Part shown: positions 1 through 9,937 of the stretch, in pieces
How positions within the stretch are numbered: position 1 is the first letter of the stretch
Layout: every line of letters starts with the position of its first letter
From: Oasisia sp. SBJ-2009
Lineage: Eukaryota > Annelida > Polychaeta > Sabellida > Siboglinidae
Assembly: GCA_964017155.1 (NCBI GenBank)
Contig: OZ024856.1
Span: 12,291,625-12,355,624, forward strand
Direction of reading: 5' to 3'
DNA length: 64,000 bases
Position numbers and translations under genes: made by a program
Notes under the pieces: model-generated
What the model was told of the DNA's origin: nothing
The model's database searches: none
The model's input: only the letters and a program-made list of their open reading frames with translations

Positions 1-620
1 TTTGCTGAAACATCACTTGTTCATTTTCAGTACCACTATCCTGTGAGATCAGATCCAGTAATAATAGCAGGTGTGTAACGGCAAGTCTGAACAGGGACCT
101 GGAGAGAATGAGGAACTGGGCAAACATGTAATAAATGAACACCCGCGTATGCCCACCATGTGGTTAGACGAACAACCCGCACCAGTCTGTCTATGCCAAG
201 GCATGGGCTCACCGAACCAATCTCAATAATCTATTCCACAGGCAGAACTGTCATCCACTCCGTGGTACAGATCTGGAATGGACTTCCTGACAGTGTAGTT
301 TGTGAGATCTATGACAATAGTCCATCAAGAGCCGTGTGTATCATCATCGTATTTCTACATTAGCAGATGGTTGGGTGACATTTTTTTAAGTTTAAGCTGC
401 TGTGAACCATTGATTGACCTGACCCATTAGGACTACAGATGCAATGCATAATATTATATGCTTGTATGTGTACATGACCTATTCATGCCTAATCCGGCCA
501 TTGTTTTTTTTTTCTATATAAAACCCACATCATCGTTGGTTAGCAGTTCCAGCACTATCACTCGGAACTGGTCCGTGTCAAAACTTTGATTGGAAGTCCG
601 GCTTGAGCTTCCTGACAGTG
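1..620 (+). mobile_element. Non-LTR retrotransposon remnant, copy A (3' end)
   Basis: A degraded LINE. Positions 78-130 encode a reverse-transcriptase-like stretch (LNRDLERMRNWANM), and 163-306 encode the C-terminal signature that ends in WNGLPDSVV, typical of the end of LINE polyproteins. The part between is deleted and a stop follows the first block. The 3' untranslated part, from about 310 to 620, recurs almost in full at 5150-5460 (copy B), which shows that this is a dispersed repeat. The clade cannot be assigned from this fragment. Confidence 0.75.
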
Positions 621-1239
621 TGTCGCGTAAGAGTGTGTCGAGTTGCGCCGTGTCATGTTGGCAGTTTTGTTTTCGCTTCTTTGTTCGCCGTTCGTCTAGC
701 GGTACGTCTATCGGTTCGCTAAGCAAATGCATTCATCCCAGCAGCAGCAAACACACACCGGGACAGTCACTGACAGCAAGGTAACAGTTACCTGTTCCTA
801 AACGCACGAAGCTTTACGTGGGTTATTTCATACCAGTGACAAACAGACCGCGGTTGCTTACCGTGTTTGTCCCTTGAACGCACGCTGCTCTGAGTCCAAC
901 ATTATGACCCTGTCACACTGAAAAGTATGTAGTTCCGAACATTTCCCGAATAACACTTTTGGTATTCGTTTTTGGTTCGGAATGTTCTGGGAATGTTCTG
1001 GCAGTTCGTATGGACATTCGGTGCGGTCGAAAATAATTTGGGCATGCTCAAAATAATTTTCCTGTAGCTCCCGAATGCGACAACGGCCCCGTTCTGGAAG
1101 CGTTCGAGCTGCATTCGGAAAAGGTTGTGAGAGGAAAGGAAGGATGAAGAAACATTGAGAGTAACCATGACCAACCTCGCCCATGATACCATGAACAACA
1201 TAGCTCGATGTTAATGTCACGATTGGCACGTCGACGAAA
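621..1239. other. Intergenic, no gene seen
   Basis: No exon-like reading frame or recognisable repeat was found. The stretch lies between the LINE remnant and the large microsatellite. Confidence 0.5.
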
Positions 1240-1245
1240 TGACAA

Positions 1246-2355
1246 CGTCCGTCCGTCCGTCCGTCCGTCCGTCCGTCCGTCCGTCCGTCCGTCCGTCCGT
1301 CCGTCCGTCCGTCCGTCCGTCCGTCCGTCCGTCCGTCCGTCCGTCCGTCCGTCCGTCCGTCCGTCCGTCCGTCCGTCCGTCCGTCCGTCCGTCCGTCCGT
1401 CCGTCCGTCCGTCCGTCCGTCCGTCCGTCCGTCCGTCCGTCCGTCCGTCCGTCCGTCCGTCCGTCCGTCCGTCCGTCCGTCCGTCCGTCCGTCCGTCCGT
1501 CCGTCCGTCCGTCCGTCCGTCCGTCCGTCCGTCCGTCCGTCCGTCCGTCCGTCCGTCCGTCCGTCCGTCCGTCCGTCCGTCCGTCCGTCCGTCCGTCCGT
1601 CCGTCCGTCCGTCCGTCCGTCCGTCCGTCCGTCCGTCCGTCCGCCCGCCCGCCCGCCCGCCCGCCCGCCCGCCCGCCCGCCCGCCCGCCCGCCCGCCCGC
1701 CCGCCCGCCCGCCCGCCCGCCCGCCCGCCCGCCCGCCCGCCCGCCCGCCCGCCCGCCCGCCCGCCCGCCCGCCCGCCCGCCCGCCCGCCCGCCCGCCCGC
1801 CCGCCCGCCCGCCCGCCCGCCACACACTTTATCTCACTCACTCACTCACTCACTCACTCACTCACTCACTCACTCACTCACTCACTCACTCACTCACTCA
1901 CTCACTCACTCACTCACTCACCCACTCTCTCTGTCTCTGTCTCTGTCTCTGTCTCTGTCTCTGTCTCTGTCTCTGTCTCTGTCTCTGTCTCTGTCTCTGT
2001 CTCTGTCTCTGTCTCTGTCTCTGTCTCTGTCTCTGTCTCTGTCTCTGTCTCTGTCTCTGTCTCTGTCTCTGTCTCTGTCTCTGTCTCTGTCTCTGTCTCT
2101 GTCTCTGTCTCTGTCTCTGTCTCTGTCTCTGTCTCTGTCTCTGTCTCTGTCTCTGTCTCTGTCTCTGTCTCTGTCTCTGTCTCTGTCTCTGTCTCTGTCT
2201 CTGTCTCTGTCTCTGTCTCTGTCTCTGTCTCTGTCTCTGTCTCTGTCTCTGTCTCTGTCTCTGTCTCTGTCTCTGTCTCTGTCTCTGTCTCTGTCTCTGT
2301 CTCTGTCTCTGTCTCTGTCTCTGTCTCTGTCTCTGTCTCTGTCTCTGTCTCTGTC
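1246..2355. repeat. Four-part compound microsatellite, 1.1 kb
   Basis: Four adjacent pure arrays: (CCGT)n at about 1246-1641, (CCGC)n at about 1642-1821, (CTCA)n at about 1833-1922 and (CTCTGT)n at about 1927-2355. The first two differ by one base per unit with an abrupt border, which fits a T-to-C change spread by slippage. The long open frames across both strands (Arg-Pro-Ser-Val, Thr-Glu and Arg-Asp repeats) are artefacts of a repeat without stops. The array ends 37 bp before the first in-frame ATG of the next gene. Confidence 0.97.
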
Positions 2356-2392
2356 AAAGATATAGCTGAGCGGCCTGTATGTGGTACTTTGC

Positions 2393-3052
2393 ATGTTGCT
2401 CTACAGCGAGGGCCGCGGCTCAGGGAAGTACAACAAGTTCGTTCAGGAGGCGATGGACGACAAAGACGTGGAGGTGATGCCGGGCATCAACTCCATGCTG
2501 GGTTGTCGCCTCAGACAGCAAGGATTCTGCAAGGTAGGTTCATATTAAGACAGATATAATATCACGGCAGTGACATGTGGGATGCGTTGCTATGGCATTA
2601 AGCACATGTTTACGTCACTACATGATACTGTCTGGTGTTGGATGGCGATCCGACATGCGCTCTTCTTATCCAACACGGGGAATCCGATAGCCGGTGAAAA
2701 GAGTATAATGCAATGACACCCCCCCCCCCCACCTCGGTGAAACAATGAAAGAGTGACCTTCACCCATAGCCGTACTTCCGTCCGACACTGTCCGGACGCG
2801 TGGCGATAGAAAGCCATCCGACATAGAAAGTAAACATCAGACATGCTGCATTGTCGTACGGCATTGCCTGATATACCTTTACTGGTTGGCATTGATGTGT
2901 TGCAGGCGTACGCCGTGCTAGGCAAGTTCCTTACTCTCAACCGTGACCCGACGATCTTCACCGATTGGCTCACCGAAACCTGCGGAACGAACATCAAGCA
3001 GGCTCGCACGTGCCACCGTAGCTTCATGGAGTGGTGTGCGATTCACCTGTAG
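2393..3052 (+). CDS. Barrier-to-autointegration factor-like protein 1
   Basis: Two coding exons, 2393-2533 and 2906-3052 (donor GTAGGT, acceptor TTGCAG, phase 0), give 95 residues; human BAF has 89. BAF (BANF1) is a small dimer that bridges double-stranded DNA and binds LEM-domain nuclear-envelope proteins. Exon 2 matches the BAF C-terminal half closely: AYAVLGKF at its start, then CGTNIKQAR and a Cys/Trp-rich end. Exon 1 carries the helix-hairpin-helix region (MPGINSMLG), but it is diverged where BAF has EPMG (here EAMD). The intron falls where the second BAF-like gene (9938-12160) also has it. The start is uncertain: ATG 2393 is in frame, but an acceptor-like CTCTACAG ends at 2406, so exon 1 could begin at 2407 with an earlier start exon. 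A tandem paralogue with changed binding residues is the likely reading. Confidence 0.85.
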
Positions 3053-3279
3053 CGTCATCCGCGGACACCACGCAGAAGCAAAACGAACAAATGGCGCCCC
3101 ACTTGAATCGAGAACCAGGATGCACCGCGCATCCGTTGGGCCGAATCAGCGTTGGTCTCGCACGTGACTCTACGGCAACGTACAGCGCCACCGGCAGGTG
3201 TCGCTGTATCGAACACTTCGCGCTCACTGAACGTTCCCGCAGCGCGTCCAGTTCTGAGACGCTGCTCTTTACGTAGTTC

Positions 3280-3285
3280 AATAAA
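3280..3285 (+). promoter_or_regulatory. Polyadenylation signal AATAAA of BAF-like gene 1
   Basis: A canonical AATAAA lies 228 bp after the stop codon at 3050-3052. It is the first such signal in this orientation downstream of the gene. Confidence 0.5.
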
Positions 3286-3299
3286 CCGGCTCAATAACT

Positions 3300-3890
3300 C
3301 GGTCCATTCGGTTTTATTTTCAACTAGTCCAATTACCCCGGCCAGCGATGTTTTGGGGAGGCAGTAACCCGCGTTAAAATGTTGGAAAATCGCATTGCGT
3401 TGTTTCAGTGTGTTTCATAAATAAATAATGGGCTCAGACGCAATTCGCAAAACAAGAATGCTAACGTGTGGTGTATAGACTTTGTTGCATGGTAAAGTTT
3501 CAGACGCAATACGCAACAGTATTCTGACGTGTGGTGTACAGAGTTCATGCATGGTAAAGTTCGCGATTTTGAAATGTCAATAGCGTAGAAAGGACTGAAA
3601 ATTGCTCACATGCCTACATCCAGTGACATAGACACCTGTAGTTGTAGATAGCTTAATTATTTTTATGATGATATAGAAAAATATGAAATTCCACGGATGG
3701 AACTCCATGTGCAGGCCTTTGAAATATTGGGGCCGCCAATTTATCAAACCCACGGACGAGTTTTTATAAAGTCTAAATCTACGAACCACCCCCGTGGGCC
3801 CGGTAGGCGACCCACAAATGTCAACCCAATGTGGCATACACAAATATGGCGGAGATGCGGGTCCACGGGCAGAGAAAGAACCAACTGCTG
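3300..3890. other. Intergenic, no gene seen
   Basis: Holds two related short blocks around 3438-3500 and 3500-3560 (GCAAAACAAGAATGC-type text with CATGGTAAAGTT), an old short tandem duplication. No exon is supported. The short open frames here show no family resemblance. Confidence 0.4.
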
Positions 3891-3894
3891 AGGA

Positions 3895-4755
3895 GACATG
3901 CATTGAAATGTATTTAAATACAAATATTCTTGAGAAATACAAATACTTTTAAATACAAATGTATTTAAATAGAAATACAAATACATTTGGAAAATATTTC
4001 AGATACTTTTTCAAATACTTTTCAAATATTTTTCATTTTCAGGAAGTATTACTACGCGGGTAAGAGAAAAGCAACTCATACATTGAGACATCAAGTTTTC
4101 AGGCATAATTAGTGTTTTGCTCATATGATGACAGGCAGGCCAATGTTACGGGGTATTGTTATTGCGAAGTACATCACAGTCACAACTGACTCAAAAACCT
4201 CTAACCACAGAGGTAAAGGCCAACATATGTTGTTTGGTATGTTAAGCCTGGAGGTCCATAATGAAATGCCTATGCTGCCCTCAGAAGAGACACTGATAAT
4301 GACTGCCAGGATATTGTGAGGAAGTGTGACAGTTCAACTTCAAAGTCAGCCAGAAAAACAGAATAGCCTGGTGCCAGCTTGGAGACTGACTAAAGAACAA
4401 AGGGGCTATTGACCTATGGTCATTGTCAGGTGCTAAACCACCATCTGGCGCTGAGCAAACAAAAGTTGTGGTCACTGCCAGGGCCATGGGGGACACCTGC
4501 TGTTATGTGTCTTCTTCAGTAATTGGCACTATTGGCAGGCATTACATGTGATCTTGAATCAGAAATGTTGTATTGACAGTGTATATGAAAAATGTATTTG
4601 AAAGTATTTGAAAAAGTCAAATTACGAAAGTATTTAAATACAAATATAAATACTTTTAATTCTTAAACATCAAATTCAAAATACTTTGAAAAAGTATTTA
4701 AACACTTTCAAATTCAAATACAAATGCAACTGTATTTGACCACCCCCATGTCTGG
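3895..4755. mobile_element. Probable non-autonomous DNA transposon with AAATAC subterminal repeats
   Basis: Both ends (about 3905-4040 and 4580-4735) are packed with AAATAC/GTATTT words in opposite orientation. The outer ends carry GACATG on the left and its complement CATGTC on the right. Such subterminal repeats are common in hAT-like elements. The middle (4125-4319) has a 64-residue open frame with no recognisable transposase motif. No target duplication could be fixed, so the borders are approximate. Confidence 0.5.
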
Positions 4756-4979
4756 TCCTTACACAACTAAATCCCCTCAAAATGTATCGCATTAGCGGCT
4801 TTCCCGGCTCGTTTCCTATCGCGAATCCGATACATTTGCGCGCAGATGTGTAAACAAAACAGTAAGTCCAGCTAGACTTGGTCTGTCTATCTCGTCATTC
4901 CGTTCGAGCTTAAAGCCCATGAACTGGGTTTTGGTCGACCAATGCCCACTCGTCTTTCTTCCAGTGCGTTCCTCCACAT

Positions 4980-5460
4980 ATCCAGGTACCCTGTCATGTC
5001 TATCTTCTTTCCACCACACATCACGAGCAACCAGTCTGTCTATGGGAAGGCATGGGCTCACCGAACCAATCTCAAGAACCTCCTCCACTGGCAGAACGTT
5101 CATCCACTCTGCTGTCCATGCCTGGAATGGACTTCCGGACAGTGTAGTTGGTGAGATCTATGACAGTGGTGCTTAGTCCTTCAAGAGCCGTGTGTATCAT
5201 CATCATTTCTACAGTAGGAGATGGTTGGATGACATCTTCTTAAGCTGTGAATCTTTGATTGACCCATTAGGACTACAGATGCAGTGCATATATGCTTGTA
5301 CGTGTGCATGACCTGTTCATGCCTAATAACGCTAATGTTTAAAAAAAATATAAAACCACCATCGTTGCTAGGAGTTCCAGCACTATAACTCGGAACTGGC
5401 CCCTGTCAAAACTTTGACTGGAAGTCCCACTGGGGCTTCCTGTCAGTGAGCCGACTGCGA
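4980..5460 (+). mobile_element. Non-LTR retrotransposon remnant, copy B
   Basis: Matches copy A (160-620) through the C-terminal coding signature (SLSMGRHGLTEPIS, then WNGLPDSVV) and the 3' untranslated part to about 5450. Small indels separate the two copies, so they are independent old insertions of one family. Confidence 0.8.
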
Positions 5461-5469
5461 ACGTAATTG

Positions 5470-5635
5470 TTTCTGGTGCATCTTTCATCACCTCTGTGAA
5501 GACGTCTGTCAGTATGAGGAACCGATATGGGCTCAACTCAGATTCTTGGTGTAACCCGACCTTCACGGCTAAGTTGCTACTTTCAATTCTACTCAATTGC
5601 CGAAACATTAAAATTAATATTTTTTTATAATTCAA
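5470..5635 (-). pseudogene. Reverse-transcriptase fragment (non-LTR)
   Basis: On the minus strand, about 5575 down to 5480 reads VGLHQESELSPYRFLI followed by LTDVFTEV. This resembles the conserved GLHQGS.LSP..F block of RTE-type reverse transcriptases. It abuts copy B in the opposite orientation. It is a short fragment without flanking domains and clearly dead. Confidence 0.55.
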
Positions 5636-5939
5636 ATAGGATTCAATTATCCAATATGGAGGAATCCCCGACTTCTGTCGTAGGCGATAAGCACCCAGCT
5701 GTTAGCAGGAGCCAAATAGTTGACAGGGCAACAAATATGTCATAATTCTCAGTGCAAGTGATAGCTATTAATCTATCAACAGTGATTCAAAATAATAGTT
5801 GCCTGAGGTCAAATCATACGTTGTAATGAAAGCAATTATCTACCGATAGTCAATTTTCTACTGTGTAGTGTAACGTCTTATCGATAATTTAGACATTATA
5901 ATAAGCAGCATTGTGTTTGTTGTAAAGCAACGATCGACT

Positions 5940-6255
5940 TGTTTCATAAAAGCGCAAGCCCAAATGATACATTAGTTTGTTTTAGAATAAGCCGAAATGT
6001 TACACTAACGTGTTTCAGAAAAAGAGTAAGCCCAAATTTTACACTAATTTGTTCAAGAAAATATGGCAAGCCCAAACGATACACTAATTTGTTTTAGAAA
6101 AGGGCAAGGGCAAGCCCAAATGTTATGCTAAAGTGCTTCAGAAAAGCGCAAACCTAAATGTTCTCTAATGTGTTCCAGAAAAGGACATAACCAAATGTTA
6201 CATTAATTTATTTCAGAAAAGGGCAAGCCCAAAGGTTACACTAATTTGCAATCAA
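5940..6255. repeat. Minisatellite, about 45-bp unit, about 7 diverged copies
   Basis: The phrase AAGCCCAAATG, then ATACACTAATTTGTT, then a CAGAAAA-type word recurs at intervals of roughly 40-50 bp with many substitutions. This is an old tandem array with no coding content. Confidence 0.75.
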
Positions 6256-6990
6256 GAAACGTTTTGCAATAAAAGCACTATTGACGACATTGAACCAAAA
6301 GACCCGAGGTGGTTAAAAAGATATCAAGTGCCATAAAATAAATATTACATTTATTGAACCGTTTATTTGATTCCTGTAGGCGATACAAAGGTTAATAACC
6401 TGGTGCGCCAAGCCACGTGAATGAGTGTTGATAATAAATGTCAAACCGATGGATCCTGGTGCATTTGTAAGTTGACTCAATTGAATGTTTTGTTCCGATG
6501 CTTCTTGGTGCGCAACCGGTCAATATGAATGAATAATTGCATAGTTTGTATATTACAGGTCTGTTGGGGCTGGATAGCCCCGAAAAAAATGACATTTCTA
6601 CACTAGTCCTTAAGAGCACAATTAGAACATTTCGAGTATGAACATAAATGACCTGAACGACAACGCTAAAGCATTCTCAACGCCAAATTTGAAAGGCAGA
6701 TTGGCAATACTGAAGTTCCATTGGGAAATAGAAATCCAAAGACCATGTGGTCTTGCAAAGTAGTTTAGTTCGCAGAACATTTTAGTGCATAATTTTATTA
6801 TGTCGCCATTATGTTATATGTCCTACGTCGGTTGTTTGAGTACATCAAATGTTACGGCAAATTGAAGGCATATCAATCCACCTGTTGACAACCATAACTT
6901 TTATCGAGTACTCTGACTATACTTTTATCGACTAATCCTTTTGTCTTAATGCGCCTATGAACATGGTTTCCAAGGATTTAGGTGCAATAA
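6256..6990. other. Intergenic, no gene seen
   Basis: AT-rich. Open frames are short and without resemblance to known families. Confidence 0.4.
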
Positions 6991-6996
6991 AAGTGT

Positions 6997-7132
<136 letters not shown>

Positions 7133-7348
7133 GTGAACAACAGATTTCCACACATTTTTATTAACTACGACACCCTGAAGACCTCGGCCACCATAATAAA
7201 CAAATAAACTACAACTACACACATATACAAACACACATATTAGTAAAATGAAAATATGCATTTACAACTTGTATTTCAAGGTCCATTTAAATAAATATTC
7301 GAGAACAACCACCGAATCTAGATGTTGACAACATGCCATCGCCTGCCG

Positions 7349-8677
7349 CTAAGCTGTGCAATAAGAAATCCTTGAATTCGTTGCTCCGCTACTGGTTGTA
7401 GTTTCGTTACTTTTTGTGCAACACGAGAAAGTTTTCAAAAAACTAAAACGAAACGCCTTCATTAAACATAGATACATGAAAGGATTTACACAAGAATTCA
7501 AGACCGACAAAAAAGCCCCCACCATATCAATATAACCGCCTATTTCGTATTCTACGACGCCTGTATTTCCCAGGACGTAATACCATGCGCCGAACCCGAT
7601 GGCAAAGAGGAAGATTGCTGTTAGCGTAACGGCTGTCTTCGTTATGGCCGCCTGAGCTTCATCGACGACTGCTGACCGATTCAGATATGTTGACTTCTTT
7701 CTACGATACAAGGTAAGTACAACACTGCCATAAAGAAACACGTATGCCATTACTGGAAAAACATACACACATATAAACCAGACTAAACCATAGGCGTAAA
7801 ACATTTGTTCACCTGTATGTCTTCCTATGAAATATTCCCATGTGCAAGCATCGTGCTCGAAATTAACTTGAAAGAAACAAGGTACGATCATAATTATGCT
7901 GACAACATATATAACAGCAATGCTCTTTCTTGATAATTCTTCCCGAAATTGGCTATGCTTGAAGGGGAAGCAGATAGATGTGTATCGTTCTAGAGCGATA
8001 GCAGCAAGATTCCACACAGATAACACAATGGCACCCCAGAAAAGTGCCTGACTGTGCCATATAAAACACACGGAGGTGTCAAAGTACTTGTTACCAGTCG
8101 TCCACAGTGGTGGCTGTAGAACGGTGATTGTTGCAGCGGCACAAACCCACGAGTCTACTAGCGCCTGGTGTTTCAGCACAAGACAGGTGGAGGCGGGAAA
8201 TATGTCACCGTTTCTCATGAGGGCGATAAAGGTCATTGCATTTGCCACATATCCTACAATGTAGACAACGATTTCAAGCTTAACCAATACCTTACACCAC
8301 ACACCAACGTCCGCTGTCACTGCCTCCGTGGTGTGCTCGTTTGCTGACGATACAGTTGTGTTCTCTGCGAATGAGTCGCTTGTCCTTTCCGACGACGGGA
8401 TGACGTCATTTGTCTTCTCTTCATCGCGCGAGTTCAATGCGACTGTCTGTTGCGGGGTCGTACCGGCCAGAACGTCTTTCATTTGCAAATGTTGTTTACC
8501 TCGAGTCAAGGTAAACTGCGTCACATCCTGCCATGCCACGATCGGCGACGTTGTGTTTAACGGTTCTGTCGAAATGTCCGTAGTTGGTGGTGAAGCCAAG
8601 TCGTTTTGCTTTCCAATCACCGGCGAACTGAGTACGAAGTAACAGACACAAACTAGGAACCACATAAGCTGTGTCAT
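7349..8677 (-). CDS. Class A (rhodopsin-like) G-protein-coupled receptor, intronless, orphan
   Basis: A single 442-residue open frame. Residues 1-22 look like a signal peptide (hydrophobic LMWFLVCVCYFVLSS), followed by a Ser/Thr-rich extracellular region with Asn-glycosylation sequons to about residue 125. Seven hydrophobic segments follow. TM3 ends in LERY (the DRY position) and TM7 has NSCVNPFMY (the NPxxY motif). Cys residues before TM3 and in the second extracellular loop could form the usual disulfide. The C-tail has a Cys pair (FSCC) after helix 8, suited to palmitoylation. TM6 reads FAIGFGAWYY and lacks the CWxP proline of most class A receptors. There are no introns. The ligand is unknown; a peptide or lineage-specific orphan receptor is likely. 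A TATAAAA-like word lies roughly 110 bp upstream of the ATG. Confidence 0.9.
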   Translation of the reverse strand: MTQLMWFLVCVCYFVLSSPVIGKQNDLASPPTTDISTEPLNTTSPIVAWQDVTQFTLTRGKQHLQMKDVLAGTTPQQTVALNSRDEEKTNDVIPSSERTSDSFAENTTVSSANEHTTEAVTADVGVWCKVLVKLEIVVYIVGYVANAMTFIALMRNGDIFPASTCLVLKHQALVDSWVCAAATITVLQPPLWTTGNKYFDTSVCFIWHSQALFWGAIVLSVWNLAAIALERYTSICFPFKHSQFREELSRKSIAVIYVVSIIMIVPCFFQVNFEHDACTWEYFIGRHTGEQMFYAYGLVWFICVYVFPVMAYVFLYGSVVLTLYRRKKSTYLNRSAVVDEAQAAITKTAVTLTAIFLFAIGFGAWYYVLGNTGVVEYEIGGYIDMVGAFLSVLNSCVNPFMYLCLMKAFRFSFLKTFSCCTKSNETTTSSGATNSRISYCTA

Positions 8678-8989
8678 CTTTTACGAACAGCTTTCCTGTT
8701 GTTCTTTACTCGGCGTTTAACTGTGTATATTGCTCGTTAACAGGCGATAGTCTAGTTGTGAGACGTTTGTGAACGATGTAATTTTATATACATCGCATGA
8801 CTAACTCAATCTAGCATCAATCAATTACTATGGTCCCGTGACACACTCCATTAAATAGAGTGCTATATGTGTCCGTCAAAACAGACAATCATCATGCCGT
8901 GATGCGACATGCTGCAAATGGTACGGGGTTGCTTATATTGGTGTTGTGACACGTAGTCCGATGATTCAGGAGTAAATCATACACCAAAT

Positions 8990-9470
8990 CAACTAAGTGC
9001 GCATAAATAAATAACACATCCAATTACAACCTGTAGTACGTGTATATTATCACCACAACTGTTTGTGTATAAATAACACATCACGTCATAACCTGTAGTA
9101 CGTGTGTATTATCAGCACAACTGTTTGTGTATAAATAACACATCAAGTTATAACATGTAGTACGTGTATGTTATCACGACAACTGTCCGTGTATAAATAA
9201 CACATGAAGTTATAACCTGTAGTACGTGTATGTTATCACCACAACTGTCTGTGTATAAATAACACATCCAGTTATAACCTGTAGTACGTGTATATTATCA
9301 CCACAACTGTCTGTGTATAAATAACACATCAAGTAATAACCTGTAGTACGTGTATATTATTACCATAACTGTCTGTGTATAAATAACACATCAAGTTATA
9401 ACCTGTAGTACGTGTATGTTATCATCACAACTGTCTGTGTATAAATAACACATCAAGTTACTTTCTTTGT
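8990..9470. repeat. Minisatellite, 62-bp unit, about 7.5 copies
   Basis: The unit contains ACCTGTAGTACGTGTAT, then TATCACCACAACTGT and TGTATAAATAACACATCA, at a steady 62-bp spacing. Copies are over about 90% alike. There is no spacer diversity, so this is ordinary tandem duplication. It lies about 0.3 kb upstream of the receptor start. Confidence 0.93.
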
Positions 9471-9937
9471 ACCACTATGTACATGTTTATAATCCTTTTT
9501 AGAATATGTACATATCAATATTTATTATGTTGATGATTATCTTGACAATGTTGACTATGTCGGGTAAATAAATGTTCAATTCAAGATTTAATAATATGGC
9601 TTAACACGAACGCTGCAGAATGAAGACGATTGCCAGATACGTCATCAGTGACGTAGTGCGCTTCAACAAAGGGAAGGGGACGCCTAGTCAGTCTGACACT
9701 CTTAGGCGGGAAATAACTTTGGGGTTTAGCAATGTCCACTGACTCAGGTAAGTTTGCAATTAAAACAACCGACCACAAGCCATTGTGTACCGGAACATTC
9801 TAGATTGTAAATCAACTTAGATATTAACAAGCTTTAATAATAGGTCAGCTAACAAGATTGATTCGCAAAAGGTTCGGAACAGTCGTTAACTTCAAAACAG
9901 ACACCCACATGTATCGAAACGTTTAAAAATCTTACGC
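9471..9937. other. Intergenic, no gene seen
   Basis: Nothing supported here except the likely 5' untranslated or promoter sequence of the next gene at its right end. Confidence 0.35.

Noticed and set aside
858..2394. Long open frames of up to 385 codons on both strands (Arg-Pro-Ser-Val, Gly-Arg-Thr-Asp, Thr-Glu, Arg-Asp repeats)
   Set aside because: They follow tetra- and hexanucleotide repeats without stops and exist in several frames at once; no gene-like flanks.
8076..8642. Plus-strand frames of 62 and 104 codons
   Set aside because: They are reverse shadows of the intronless receptor gene on the minus strand.
8990..9470. Regular repeats that might suggest a CRISPR array
   Set aside because: The whole 62-bp unit repeats with no variable spacers, in an animal genome; ordinary minisatellite.
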